A stretch of 64,000 nt of DNA from Methylococcus mesophilus (GCF_026247885.1 NZ_CP110921.1:1116001-1180000), one strand, 5' to 3'; shown: positions 17,578-26,793, counted from the stretch's first letter. Program-made: numbers and translations. The notes: generated by a model not told the origin, from the letters alone.

Positions 17578-17884
17578 GGATGAACTGAAAAACCGTAAGA
17601 CCGCCCTGGAACGCCAACGTTCCGCAATCTACGACGACGCAAAGCATCTCCCCCCGGAGCGGCGTAAAGCTTACACGTCCGGCATGGATGTGAAAATCAA
17701 TTTCAGCCATAGAAACTCAACTTCAGTTCAAGACACCACAACAGTTCGTAAGCGAATGATTTTATTTGCGCCCGGGCTTGGCATAGGCCCTGCTATGAAG
17801 CTCACGCGCGCACCCGGGCGCGTTGGATGGCCTACCTGCGCCGCTCAAAATCGTTCGTCGTCAACCGTTGGAGAAGTCCCGAGA
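17578..17884. promoter_or_regulatory. Divergent control region between the activator and the DUF938 gene
   Basis: About 300 bases without a gene. It holds a small inverted repeat (TTCGTAAGCGAA, 17745-17756) and a sigma-54-like site at 17779-17794 facing right. The activator gene is read leftward from here. The inverted repeat could be an activator or autoregulation site, which is inference only. Confidence 0.4.
17779..17794 (+). promoter_or_regulatory. Sigma-54 (-24/-12) promoter-like site facing the DUF938 / carbonic anhydrase genes
   Basis: Reads TGGCATAGGCCCTGCT: GG and GC separated by exactly 10 bases, with TGGCA at -24 and TGCT at -12. The predicted transcript starts about 80 bases before the DUF938 gene. 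It is the mirror partner of the site at 15948-15963 on the other side of the sigma-54 activator gene. Confidence 0.45.
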
Positions 17885-18526
17885 ATGTACATGGAGAGAC
17901 CACCGCTCGATCCGCTTCCGCCCAGCCCTTATGCGGCTTGGTGCGGCAACCGGAACGGCGATCCCATCCTTGAGGTGCTGAAAGGCGCCCTCCCGCGGGA
18001 AAAATGCCATGTGCTGGAATTCGCTGCGGGCAGCGGGATACATGCGCACCATTTTGCGCAGCATTTCAGCCACATCACCTTCCATCCGTCCGACAGTGAC
18101 GAGCAACTGCTGACCCATATCGAAGAGCGAACCAGGCAAAGCGGCCTCGGCAACGTCGCCCGGCCGCGCCGGCTGGACCTGGCGCAGCCTCACACCTGGC
18201 CGGATGGTGAAGAATTCCACGCCATCTATTACATCAATACCGTTCAGGTCGCGCCGGTTTCCATCGCCGACGGGATCATGGAATGCACATCCAGGATACT
18301 GGCGAACGACGGCTTCCTTTTCATCTACGGCCCATTCCTGGATCACGGCAGGTTAACGTCCGCTTTCGACAAGGAATTCGACCGTCTGCTGCGGTCGGGA
18401 GACGACCGATGGTCCTTGCAAGACGTCGCCGAACTGGACCGCGCCGCGGGCAGGAACGGCATGCGGCTGGACAATGAGATCGATATGCCTTCCAATGATT
18501 TTGTCTTGATATACCGCCGGGCTTGA
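17885..18526 (+). CDS. DUF938-family SAM-dependent methyltransferase-like protein
   Basis: About 213 residues from MYMERPPLDP. The N-terminus (SPYAAWCGNRNGDPILEVL) and the motif VLEFAAGSGIHAHHFAQ, a methyltransferase motif I, match the DUF938 family. Then come PSDSDEQLL and a block FHAIYYINTVQVAPV that replaces the usual motif IV. Substrate is unknown. An in-frame reading to 17567 overlaps the activator gene and has no family character, so the start is placed at 17885; a second ATG at 17891 is possible. Carbonic anhydrase follows 37 bases later, probably in the same transcript. Confidence 0.82.
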   Translation: MYMERPPLDPLPPSPYAAWCGNRNGDPILEVLKGALPREKCHVLEFAAGSGIHAHHFAQHFSHITFHPSDSDEQLLTHIEERTRQSGLGNVARPRRLDLAQPHTWPDGEEFHAIYYINTVQVAPVSIADGIMECTSRILANDGFLFIYGPFLDHGRLTSAFDKEFDRLLRSGDDRWSLQDVAELDRAAGRNGMRLDNEIDMPSNDFVLIYRRA

Positions 18527-18563
18527 TCCCCCTTAAAAAAACCAACCAGAGGAGATAGACACC

Positions 18564-19142
18564 ATGTCGCAGATTCTCAGCGAAGTGCTGGCAGCCAACC
18601 AAGGCTATGCATCCACTTTCGACAAAGGCGATTTGCCCATGCCGCCCGGCAGGCGTTTCGCGATTCTGACCTGCATGGACGCGCGCCTCGATCCGGCCAA
18701 GTATGCCGGGCTCAGCGAAGGCGACGCCCATGTCATCCGCAATGCCGGCGGGCGCGCCAGTGACGACGCCATCCGCTCGCTGGTCATTTCGTACAAACTG
18801 CTGGGCACCCGCGAATGGTTCGTGGTCCACCACACCGACTGCGGCATGGAGACCTTCACCAACGACGTAATGGGCGACCTCCTCTCGAGCAGTCTGAAAA
18901 CGGCGTCGATCGACGCCAGCGGCTGGCACGACTGCTGTCAAGGTCCCGGCTGCACCGACGGCAAGTACATCAATTGGCTGACCATCGCGAACCAGGAACA
19001 AAGCGTGCTGGAGGACGTCACCCGGATTCGCCGCCACTCCCTGGTTCCCGCCGACATCCCGATCTATGGCTACATCTACGACGTCCGCACCGGCCGGCTG
19101 GTGGAAGTGCCGGAGGCCACTGCGGCAGGCGCAGCCGCCTAG
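18564..19142 (+). CDS. Beta-class carbonic anhydrase
   Basis: A 192-residue beta-carbonic anhydrase interconverting CO2 and bicarbonate. The zinc ligands and catalytic dyad are plain: C37-M-D39-A-R41, then H90-T-D-C93 in VHHTDCGM. The length is usual for the short prokaryotic subgroup. An unusual Cys-rich insert (CCQGPGC, about 127-133) follows. A strong AGAGGAG ribosome site precedes the ATG. Upstream lies the DUF938 gene, and downstream a cupin and a Ycf46-like ATPase, a family linked to inorganic-carbon use in cyanobacteria. Confidence 0.92.
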   Translation: MSQILSEVLAANQGYASTFDKGDLPMPPGRRFAILTCMDARLDPAKYAGLSEGDAHVIRNAGGRASDDAIRSLVISYKLLGTREWFVVHHTDCGMETFTNDVMGDLLSSSLKTASIDASGWHDCCQGPGCTDGKYINWLTIANQEQSVLEDVTRIRRHSLVPADIPIYGYIYDVRTGRLVEVPEATAAGAAA

Positions 19143-19233
19143 TCTGAGGCGGCGTCGACAGCCGGATTCCAACGGGTCCGGCTTCGGACATTCCATGGCT
19201 GGACGCCTTCCCTCTTCATTACGGAGGCCAATC

Positions 19234-19620
19234 ATGCCAAGAAGGCGTTTTTATCTGCACCTGATTCCCCTGCTGGGGCTCCCGTGCTTCGGCGCCGGTT
19301 CCGCGGCTGCCGCCGACAATCCGACTGCGGCATCCCGACAGCTGCTGCTGCAGAAAGCCGTGACCCTCCCCGCCAACACGGTCGATACCAGGCTCATCCG
19401 GGTCCGGTTTCCGCCCGGCTACAAGACGCCACTCCACACCCACGAGGGCCCCGGCCCGCGCTATGTGCTCCAGGGCCGGCTGCGGGTGGAAGACGCAGGC
19501 GAAAGGCGCGAATACGGCGCGGGCGACGTGTTCTGGGAAACCGGCAGCGCCATGACCGTAGAGAACGTCGGCGGCAGCGATGCCGAACTGGTGATATTCG
19601 AGCTCGGGCCGGTCAAATGA
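19234..19620 (+). CDS. Secreted single-domain cupin
   Basis: A 128-residue protein. Residues 1-27 form a signal peptide (hydrophobic LHLIPLLGLPCFGAG, cut after AAA), so it is periplasmic or exported. The rest is one cupin barrel. The metal-binding motif reads TPLHTHEGPGPRYVLQGRLR, with the two His and the Glu of cupin motif 1, and motif 2 is in GDVFWETGSAMTVENVG. The start is fixed by GGAGG seven bases before ATG 19234. Its function is unknown; cupins range from enzymes to sugar or metal binders. Confidence 0.82.
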   Translation: MPRRRFYLHLIPLLGLPCFGAGSAAAADNPTAASRQLLLQKAVTLPANTVDTRLIRVRFPPGYKTPLHTHEGPGPRYVLQGRLRVEDAGERREYGAGDVFWETGSAMTVENVGGSDAELVIFELGPVK

Positions 19621-19815
19621 ACGACTGAAGCCGACTCCGAACCAGCCCTCCCGGCGGCGTTGTGCCGCCGGCGAAGCGCTCTGGTGTATCATCTTGCAGG
19701 GTCCGGACCGCCTCGCGTGTGCCGGCCGGGCCCGGCAGTCCGCCGTTCCGTCCCAGGCATGCTGCATTCCGTTACCTGCCGCGTGCCGCGCCTCCATCAA
19801 GCAAAAACACCGTCG

Positions 19816-21345
19816 ATGACTTCCTCAAACACCCCCCATACCCAATCCGAAAGCCGTTCCATCGCCGCATTGCGCGAGATCATCGAGTCCGCGCGGCCGC
19901 TGAGCTACATCCGGTCGTCCGAAGAACAGCGCGTCGAGAGACTACTGAAGGACGCCGCGCAGCGCTTCTTCAGCACGAAAGTGCCGGTCTGGACCTGGAG
20001 CCTCACCGAAGGCTTGCGTTGCGACGATGGCGCGGTCGACGCCTCCGCCGCCGATCCCCGGGCCGCGCTCGACTTCATCGCTGCGCACCAGGGACCGGCG
20101 CTGTTCCACCTCAAGGACTTCCACGAGCCCCTGCGCGAGCGGGCCGACATCCGCCGCCGTCTGCGCGACCTGTACGGCGCCTGCTTCGACCAGGGCAAGT
20201 TCGTCGTCATTTCCTCCCCGGTCCGATATATCCCCGAGGAGCTCGGCCGCAGCATCATGTATATCGAGCTGACGCTGCCGGATCTGGCCGAACTGATCGA
20301 CTTCCTCCGCGACGAAGTCCATGCCGTCAAGGCCTTGGGCGGCAGCGCAGACATCGACGATGCGACTTTGACTCAGATCGCACGGGCCTTGCAGGGCCTG
20401 ACCCTGGACGAGTCACGCCACGCCATCCGGCGCGCCCTCGCCACGGGCGGCAGTCTGGGAGCGGATTCTCTGCCCGCGCTGTACGAGGAAAAGCGGCTCC
20501 TGGTGAACCGCACCGGTATGATCCAGTACGTCGCCGACGGCACCAAGATCGACAACGTAGGCGGCCTGGAAATCATGAAGAAATGGCTCACGGAACGGCG
20601 CGAGCTGTTCCAGCTCCGCGACAGCATCAGCGCCGAGATCGTGCCCAAGGGCGTGCTCATCATGGGGGTCTCCGGTTGCGGCAAGAGCCTTTCGGTCAAG
20701 GCCATCTCCTCCGCCTTCGGCCTGCCGCTTTACCGCATCGACATGACCGAAATCTTCTCCGGCCGCCACGGCAGCCCCGAAGGCGCTTTCGTCGCCGCCT
20801 GCCGCATGCTGGAACAGATCGCGCCCGCCGTGGTGTGGTTCGACGAAATCGAGATGGGCGTCAACTCCACCGAGTCCGCCGGCGAACAGGGGCGCATCTT
20901 CGCCTTCTTCCTGACCTGGATGCAGGAAAAGACCAGCGGACTGTTCGTCGCCGCCACCGCCAACCGCATCGACCTCCTGCCGGCGGAAATGACGCGAAAA
21001 GGGCGTTTCGACGAAATCTTCTTCGTCGACCTGCCGCTGGACGACGAGCGGGTCGAGATTTTCCGCATCCATTTGGAGCGCCGCGGCATCGACACCAGCC
21101 CGTTCGACCTCACCCGCCTCGTCAAGATCACCAAGGGCTGGGTCGGCGCCGAGGTGGAGCAGTGCGTGGTGTCGGCCCTGACCTCAGCCCACCTGGACAA
21201 CCGCGACGTGACGGTGGAAGACCTCTTGCGGGCCGCCGGCAAGATCGTGCCGCTGTCCAAGACCATGAAAGAGCAGGTCGACCACATCCGGAGCTGGGCC
21301 TACAACCGTGCCGTGCGCGCCTCGCCCGCAGAGTTTGCGCACTGA
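19816..21345 (+). CDS. AAA+ ATPase, Ycf46-like
   Basis: A 509-residue cytoplasmic protein. Residues 1-250 form the Ycf46-type N-terminal region, including FHLKDFHEPL and VVISSPVRYIPEEL, which itself resembles a degenerate AAA domain. Residues 255-490 are an AAA+ module: Walker A GVSGCGKS with K290, Walker B VVWFDEIE with D343-E344, sensor 1 AATANRIDLLP, and arginine finger region RKGRFDEIFFVDLP. Ycf46 proteins in cyanobacteria have been linked to CO2 utilisation, which fits the nearby carbonic anhydrase; the client is unknown. No clear ribosome site precedes the ATG. A frame starting at 19662 is only a shadow. Confidence 0.88.
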   Translation: MTSSNTPHTQSESRSIAALREIIESARPLSYIRSSEEQRVERLLKDAAQRFFSTKVPVWTWSLTEGLRCDDGAVDASAADPRAALDFIAAHQGPALFHLKDFHEPLRERADIRRRLRDLYGACFDQGKFVVISSPVRYIPEELGRSIMYIELTLPDLAELIDFLRDEVHAVKALGGSADIDDATLTQIARALQGLTLDESRHAIRRALATGGSLGADSLPALYEEKRLLVNRTGMIQYVADGTKIDNVGGLEIMKKWLTERRELFQLRDSISAEIVPKGVLIMGVSGCGKSLSVKAISSAFGLPLYRIDMTEIFSGRHGSPEGAFVAACRMLEQIAPAVVWFDEIEMGVNSTESAGEQGRIFAFFLTWMQEKTSGLFVAATANRIDLLPAEMTRKGRFDEIFFVDLPLDDERVEIFRIHLERRGIDTSPFDLTRLVKITKGWVGAEVEQCVVSALTSAHLDNRDVTVEDLLRAAGKIVPLSKTMKEQVDHIRSWAYNRAVRASPAEFAH

Positions 21346-21374
21346 GCCGGGAACGGTCTCCGTTTACCGCTGCA

Positions 21375-21409
21375 AGGATTGGGTCGTCCTCTTAAGGCGA
21401 TCCAATCCT
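21375..21409. repeat. Long hairpin between the AAA ATPase and a small gene
   Basis: The arms AGGATTGG and CCAATCCT are perfect complements, and the inner bases extend the stem (TCG.CCT / AGGCGA, one bulge) around a CTTA loop. Neither side is followed by a T-run, so it is not a clear intrinsic terminator. It could still end or stabilise the two converging transcripts. Confidence 0.5.
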
Positions 21410-21458
21410 GGTCGGTGTCCCCGTTGGCCGCCTTCGGCGCCCGGAAGGATGCCGGGAT

Positions 21459-21701
21459 TCACCACTCGTTTTTCATCCCCCAAGGCGTAGAGCCATCCAC
21501 CAAGGGCGCTTTGATGCCCTTTTTCTCCATGTCTTCCAAGGTCTTATAGAACGTCGCCTCGTGCATCAAGGTGCCATTCCGGGTGTAAAGCGCAACGTAT
21601 CTCGCGGCGGTGTCGACGTCGACCACGAAATCCCCGCCAGCGTCTTCGGTGCGACGCGCGTTGCCGTTCCAATCCACGAAAAAGCCAGGTGCTACCGCCA
21701 T
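21459..21701 (-). CDS. Small hypothetical protein (80 residues)
   Basis: Eighty residues, MAVAPGFFVDWNGNARRTED... ending MKNEW. It is mixed charged and hydrophobic with no signal peptide and no membrane helix, and I do not recognise a family. An AGAGGA ribosome site lies seven bases before the ATG, and codon use looks normal, which argues that it is real. It stands alone between two longer genes. Confidence 0.55.
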   Translation of the reverse strand: MAVAPGFFVDWNGNARRTEDAGGDFVVDVDTAARYVALYTRNGTLMHEATFYKTLEDMEKKGIKAPLVDGSTPWGMKNEW

Positions 21702-21882
21702 GATCGGTCCTCTGATGGAAAATGTTCTCGCGCTAGGGGCAGCAAGATCCGAACCATGAGGCGACCTCTCAGAAAGGACTTATAAACCATACGGTTACAT
21801 GTTCACTGGGAGCGACCGGCCGGACGATCCATTGTCGCAATGCCGGCAATGTCGCATTACCGGCAAGCATACTGGCGGGAAA

Positions 21883-23388
21883 TCACTTCACCCCAGCCAC
21901 CGGCCGCATCTGTGTATCGCATCTCCCGCCGACGCCGACGGTTTTGTCGACCGCAGGCGCCTGGCAGTTTTCTCCGCGATCCTTGAGATGGCAGCGCAGC
22001 TCCAGCGATTTGCCCGAGGTCAGCCACGCCGGCGTGGTACGGTAGCGCCCAACGTCGCCGGTTTCGCAGCCGGCTGGGATGCCGTAGGGCACGCAGCGGG
22101 CGGTGGGCTTGAGATCGATCTTGCGGGCGTCGATGACGAAACCGGGGTAGTTGTCGACGATCCTGATCTCGTCCCGGTCGTCCTGCTGGGTCACGATGAA
22201 GTCCTGGAAGAAATAGCCGCCGTCGGCGCGCTCCTCCAGCTGAATCCGGGTATTGGCGATGAGCGCGAAATCGGTCCCCTTCCTTGCGACGGCACCCGAT
22301 ATGTACTCCGCCCGAGTGTGGCCGGGGAAGCATTTGCCCATGGCCGGAGCGTGGTAGTAGTGCTTGAGGCTCTTCAGATCCGTGAGGGCGGCGCCGGGAA
22401 AGATTTCCCGAAGGTCCGCATCGTCGCCGAACAGGATGCGCTGCACGTCCGGGAGACTTTGCTCGTACATGGCCTGCAGCTTGGCGTAGCGCTCGGCATG
22501 GCTCAAATCCTGGCGCAGGAAGCAGGCCGTGAGGCCCGTGACCTGGGTTAGGTATTCGTCCCAGATGTTGTATTGCGAGGGCTTCGACGCCACCCCCTCG
22601 AAATCCCCCGGCCCGCCGCAGCCCTGGCCGCTGGTGCAGCCGTCCTTGCCGCGGTTGCGGATGGACAGGGCGATGATGTTGCGTTCGCAGGCACCGTAGG
22701 CGTTGCATCCGCGCTCCAGGTGCCCTTCGAACAGGGCGGTGCGCATGACGTAGTCGAGATGCCTGGCCTGCTCCAGCGCCCGCGCTGGCCAATGGCCGGG
22801 GTTGGCCCGCGAGAACTGATCCCAGGCGCGGTCCAGGGCGGACCGGCGGCCGGTCAGGTCGCCATTGGCGCTTTCGCATTGGGGCGAGTCGTGGAACGCC
22901 TTCACGATCCGGTCCAGCTCGCCCTGGTCCGGCCTGGCCGGCCGGCCCGCCGGAGCCGGCGGCGGGTCGAAGAATGGCGCTTTTTCCATCGGGTAAAGCT
23001 TGCGGACGTCGATCACGTGCCGGACCGAGCCATCGCAATGATGATTGGCGACGGCCATGGCCTTGCGCTCCGCCACGGCCTGCTTGAATTTCTCCAATGA
23101 GGCGGGAGTGGCGGTGCGGGAATCCACGACGAACTTGAAACCCACATACGGCGTGCCGCTGGCATCGGTCAGCGGCTGGCCGTTTTTCAGAACCAGGCAA
23201 GGGATGACCGAACTGCCCTGGCTCAGCGTCCCGGCTGGCGACGCGGGGCCGTTGCGCAGGAAAGCGTCGGCGTCGTAGTACGGAAGTTCGAGCGGCCCGT
23301 TGAACTGGTACAGCGTCATCACCGGAGTGGCGGGGATGGCCAGGGCGAGTCCGGGCGCGGCGGCCAACGCGAGTAGCAGTCTTTTCAT
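21883..23388 (-). CDS. Hypothetical secreted protein (501 residues)
   Basis: A 501-residue protein with a clear signal peptide (MKRLLLALAAAPGLALA, cut before IPATP). The mature part has many Cys residues (NAYGACERN, KDGCTSGQGCGGPG, CFPGH), so disulphide bonds in the periplasm or outside are likely. I do not recognise a family. It follows rlmD by 14 bases on the same strand, so it may share the cysM-rlmD transcript. A longer in-frame reading to 23949 runs into rlmD and is dismissed. Confidence 0.7.
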   Translation of the reverse strand: MKRLLLALAAAPGLALAIPATPVMTLYQFNGPLELPYYDADAFLRNGPASPAGTLSQGSSVIPCLVLKNGQPLTDASGTPYVGFKFVVDSRTATPASLEKFKQAVAERKAMAVANHHCDGSVRHVIDVRKLYPMEKAPFFDPPPAPAGRPARPDQGELDRIVKAFHDSPQCESANGDLTGRRSALDRAWDQFSRANPGHWPARALEQARHLDYVMRTALFEGHLERGCNAYGACERNIIALSIRNRGKDGCTSGQGCGGPGDFEGVASKPSQYNIWDEYLTQVTGLTACFLRQDLSHAERYAKLQAMYEQSLPDVQRILFGDDADLREIFPGAALTDLKSLKHYYHAPAMGKCFPGHTRAEYISGAVARKGTDFALIANTRIQLEERADGGYFFQDFIVTQQDDRDEIRIVDNYPGFVIDARKIDLKPTARCVPYGIPAGCETGDVGRYRTTPAWLTSGKSLELRCHLKDRGENCQAPAVDKTVGVGGRCDTQMRPVAGVK

Positions 23389-23402
23389 AGTGAAATCCCG
23401 AT

Positions 23403-24734
23403 TCAGCGCTCGAACAGAGCGATGGATTCGACGTGGGCGGTGTGCGGGAACATGTCCATCACGCCGGCCTGGAGCAGACGGTAACCGTGTTCGTGGACCA
23501 GGATGCCCGCATCCCGCGCCAGGGTGGAAGGATTGCAGGACACGTAGACGATGCGCCCGGCTTTCCACTTTGGCACGCACTGCAAAATTTCCTGGGCGCC
23601 GGCGCGGGACGGATCGAGCAGCACCTTGTCGTACTCCCGCTCGGCCCAAGGGCCGCAGCGTTCCGGCTTGGACAGGTCGGCGACGTGGAATTCGACGTTG
23701 CCGATACCGTTGTCCGCCGCGTTCCGGATCGCCCTCGCGACCGACTCCGCGCCGCCTTCCACCCCAGTGACGTGGGCGGCGCGGCGTGCCAGCGGCAGAG
23801 TGAAGTTCCCCAGGCCGCAGAACAGGTCGAGCACGCGCTCGTTCGGCTGCGGATCGAGCACCTGCATGACCCGGTCGATCATCTGGCGATTGATCGCCAT
23901 GTTGACCTGGGTGAAATCCAGGGGACCGAAGCGGAAGGTCACGTCCCATTCCGGCAGGCTGTAGCTCAGGTCATGCGCGGTCTCCGGATAGACCGGCGCG
24001 ACCGAGTCGCGCCCTTGGCGCTGAACGTAGACGTCCAGGCCATGGTCCTTGCCGAACTGCGCCAGCCTGGCGAAATCCTCGGGCGTCGGATCTTCCAGCA
24101 CCCGGAACACCAGCGCGGTGCGCTCCTCGCCCACGGCCGCCTCGATCTGCGGCAGCCGTTCCCGCAGCGAAAGACCTTCGATCAGCTCGGCGAAAGCTCG
24201 AATGCGCTCGCCCAAGGCGGGATGCAGCACCGGGCAAGCCTGCATGTCGACGATCAAGGCCGTGGATTTTTCGCGGAACCCCACCAGCTCCCTGCCCTTC
24301 TTGGCGACATAGCGCGCCCCGAGCCTGGCCCGGCTACGATAGCCCCAGTGCGGCCCCCGCAGCGGCGGAAACTGGGCCGCCGGCTCCACCTTGCCGATGC
24401 GGCGGAACTGCTCCAGCAGCAGATCCTCCTTCAGGGCGATCTGAGCGTCCTCGGACAGATATTGCAGGCTGCAGCCGCCGCAAAGGGCGAAATGTTGGCA
24501 TCGCGCCGGCACGCGATCGGGCGAGGCCGTGACGATATCCTCCACCCGCCCGGCGGCGTAGTCCCGCTTGATTTCGGTGTAAACGAAGGTGACATTCTCG
24601 CCCGGCAAGGCGCCGTCGACGAACACCACCCGCCCGTCGACGTGGGCGATCCCCTTGCCGTCGTGAGCGAAGGATTCGATGTGCGCAGCGATCGGCTCGA
24701 CCGGCAGCGGCTTTTTTTTACCTCGATAACCCAT
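23403..24734 (-). CDS. rlmD: 23S rRNA (uracil-1939-C5)-methyltransferase
   Basis: A 443-residue RNA methyltransferase. Residues 1-65 form a TRAM domain (HDGKGIAHVDGRVVFVDGA). A four-Cys iron-sulphur site follows: CQHFALCGGC about 78-87 and the later C in MQACPVL. The C-terminal methyltransferase domain has the SAM motif VLDLFCGLGNFTLPLA, DPSRAG, and the catalytic Cys in YVSCNPSTLARD. This arrangement is the RumA/RlmD pattern, which makes m5U1939 in 23S rRNA. It begins just after the stop of cysM (1-base gap), so both lie on one transcript. Confidence 0.95.
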   Translation of the reverse strand: MGYRGKKKPLPVEPIAAHIESFAHDGKGIAHVDGRVVFVDGALPGENVTFVYTEIKRDYAAGRVEDIVTASPDRVPARCQHFALCGGCSLQYLSEDAQIALKEDLLLEQFRRIGKVEPAAQFPPLRGPHWGYRSRARLGARYVAKKGRELVGFREKSTALIVDMQACPVLHPALGERIRAFAELIEGLSLRERLPQIEAAVGEERTALVFRVLEDPTPEDFARLAQFGKDHGLDVYVQRQGRDSVAPVYPETAHDLSYSLPEWDVTFRFGPLDFTQVNMAINRQMIDRVMQVLDPQPNERVLDLFCGLGNFTLPLARRAAHVTGVEGGAESVARAIRNAADNGIGNVEFHVADLSKPERCGPWAEREYDKVLLDPSRAGAQEILQCVPKWKAGRIVYVSCNPSTLARDAGILVHEHGYRLLQAGVMDMFPHTAHVESIALFER

Positions 24735-24735
24735 C

Positions 24736-25623
24736 TTATTCCGGAAATACGCCTGTGGAGAGATAGCGGTCGCCGCGGTCGCAGATGATGACGGCGATCA
24801 CCGCGTTCTCGACTTCCCGCGACAGGCGCAGGGCGGCCGCCACCGCACCGCCGGAGGAAATACCGGCGAAGATGCCTTCCTGCGCCGCCAGTTCGCGCGT
24901 GGTGGATTCCGCCTCTTCCTGGGTCACGTCGAGGATGCGATCCACCAGCGAGGCGTCGTAGATCTTCGGCAGGTATTCCTCCGGCCAGCGCCGGATACCG
25001 GGGATCTTGGCCTCGTCCTTGGGCTGCACGCCGATGATCTGGATCGCCGAATTCCGCTCCTTGAGATAGCGCGCCGTGCCCATGATGGTGCCGGTGGTGC
25101 CCATGGAACTGACGAAGTGGGTGATCCGCCCCTGAGTGTCGCGCCAGATTTCCGGTCCCGTGCCTTCGTAATGAGCGCGCGGATTGTCCGGGTTGGCGAA
25201 CTGGTCGAGGATCTTGCCCTCGCCCCGCGCCTCCATCGCCCGCGCCAGATCGATCGCCGCCTCCATGCTGCCCGCCGCCGGCGTCAGGATGATCTCGGCC
25301 CCGAAGGCCTTCATCGTCGCCCGGCGCTCGGCGCTCATGTTGTCGGGCATGATCAGGGTCATTCGGTAGCCCTTGATGGCAGCGGCCATGGCCAGTGCAA
25401 TGCCGGTATTGCCGCTGGTCGCCTCAATCAGCCGGTCGCCCGGCTGGATGTCGCCGCGCGCCTCGGCGCAGCGGATCATGCTGAGGGCCGGCCGGTCCTT
25501 GACGGACCCCGCGGGGTTGTTGCCTTCCAGCTTGGCCAGGATGACGTTGCCGGTATCGCCAGGCAGCCGCTGCAGACGCACCAGCGGCGTGTTGCCGACG
25601 AAGGATTCTATGGTGGGAAACAT
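24736..25623 (-). CDS. cysM: Cysteine synthase B
   Basis: A 295-residue PLP enzyme that makes cysteine from O-acetylserine (or O-phosphoserine) and sulphide or thiosulphate. The PLP Lys is in NPAGSVKDRPA, and the substrate loop is EATSGNTGIALAMAAA. The Gly-rich phosphate loop is SSMGTTGTIMG, and the C-terminal FAGISSGGA completes the site. The short length and the GIRRWPEEYLPKIYD block favour CysM over CysK. The ATG has no clear purine-rich ribosome site. Confidence 0.94.
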   Translation of the reverse strand: MFPTIESFVGNTPLVRLQRLPGDTGNVILAKLEGNNPAGSVKDRPALSMIRCAEARGDIQPGDRLIEATSGNTGIALAMAAAIKGYRMTLIMPDNMSAERRATMKAFGAEIILTPAAGSMEAAIDLARAMEARGEGKILDQFANPDNPRAHYEGTGPEIWRDTQGRITHFVSSMGTTGTIMGTARYLKERNSAIQIIGVQPKDEAKIPGIRRWPEEYLPKIYDASLVDRILDVTQEEAESTTRELAAQEGIFAGISSGGAVAAALRLSREVENAVIAVIICDRGDRYLSTGVFPE

Positions 25624-25739
25624 GGAGGAGAATGCCTGTGGAAACTTGGGATGGCCCTATTGTAGCCGGCAATAGTTTAGCGATTTTCTAAGGATTAGCC
25701 GCCAAACGGCCAACGCTCTGTTCATCGCGAAACACCGGC

Positions 25740-26684
25740 TCATTCTTCGTGATAGCGGTGATTCGGCCTGGAGATGTCGCAATACAGGAGATCCGGCTGG
25801 CAACTCTCGGACTCCAGTTGCAGCGTGGTACGCGCGATGCCGTAACGTCGAGCGAGCAGGCGGGTCACCCGCTTTTGCAGCGCCTCGCCTTCGCTCAGCC
25901 GGATGTCGTCCGTCACGATATGGGCCGATAGCATGCGCAACTGCCGAGAGATGCTCCACACATGAAGATGGTGCACGCCGCGCACGCCTTCGACCTGCAT
26001 CAAATCCCGCACCATCGAACTCATGTCCACGTCCCGCGGCGTACTTTCCAGCAGGATATCCAAAACCTCGGCCAGTAGCCCTTTGGCGTTCCAGATGATG
26101 AGCAGGGCGATCAGGATACTGACCGCCGGATCGAGCCAGTACAGGCCGGTGTAGTGGATCGCCACGCCCGCGGCGATGGCGCCGAGAGTTGAAACCACAT
26201 CGCCCAACAGGTGCAGGAAGGCGCTGCGCATGTTCAGGTCGTCGTGGCTGCCGTGATGGACCAGCCAGGCGGTGAAGGCATTGACCAGCAGCGCCGCCCC
26301 ACCCACCCCGATCAGGATGTCTGCCTGAACCGGCGCGGGGCTCTGCAGCCGGCCATAGGCGTCATAGAGGACGTACAGGGCAACGACCACAAGTCCGGCG
26401 GAATTGGCCAGGGCGGCAAGGATGCCGGCGCGGTGGTAGCCGAACGTCTTGGCCGCGTGCGCCGGCTGCGCGGTCAGCCGCATCGCGTACCAGCTCAAGC
26501 CCAGCGCCAGCACGTCACTCAAGTTGTGCACGGCATCGGTCAGCAGCGCGAGACTGTTCGCCTTCCAGCCCGCCAGCGCTTCGAACACGACGAAGCCGGC
26601 GGTGATGATCAACGCCCAGACCAGTCGCCCTTGTGCTCCGGCAGAATCAGCCGCATGATGATGTTCGTGGTCGTCGTGAGGCAC
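25740..26684 (-). CDS. Cation diffusion facilitator, zinc/cadmium efflux
   Basis: A 314-residue inner-membrane protein with six membrane helices and a C-terminal cytoplasmic domain. It starts at GTG after GGAGA. The N-terminus is His-rich (HDDHEHHHAAD), typical of Zn exporters. The transport-site residues are in DAVHNLSDV (helix 2) and HLLGDVVSTLGA (helix 5). The cytoplasmic part has GVHHLHVWSISRQ, a common CDF metal-binding strand. It exchanges Zn2+ or similar metal for protons. It is nearest to the CzcD/ZitB group. Confidence 0.92.
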   Translation of the reverse strand: MPHDDHEHHHAADSAGAQGRLVWALIITAGFVVFEALAGWKANSLALLTDAVHNLSDVLALGLSWYAMRLTAQPAHAAKTFGYHRAGILAALANSAGLVVVALYVLYDAYGRLQSPAPVQADILIGVGGAALLVNAFTAWLVHHGSHDDLNMRSAFLHLLGDVVSTLGAIAAGVAIHYTGLYWLDPAVSILIALLIIWNAKGLLAEVLDILLESTPRDVDMSSMVRDLMQVEGVRGVHHLHVWSISRQLRMLSAHIVTDDIRLSEGEALQKRVTRLLARRYGIARTTLQLESESCQPDLLYCDISRPNHRYHEE

Positions 26685-26793
26685 AGCGTTCTCCAGGCCG
26701 CGCGAAAATACCCATTTTAACGGATTTACCGCACCGGCAGCCGCTCAGTGCCCCGAATCGTCCGCTTTACGAAAAATCCGAGCAGGTCATCCC

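Noticed and set aside
19662-21395. A 577-codon plus-strand frame overlapping the AAA ATPase
   Set aside because: Arg/Pro-rich shadow of the Ycf46-like gene, which has intact Walker motifs in the other frame.
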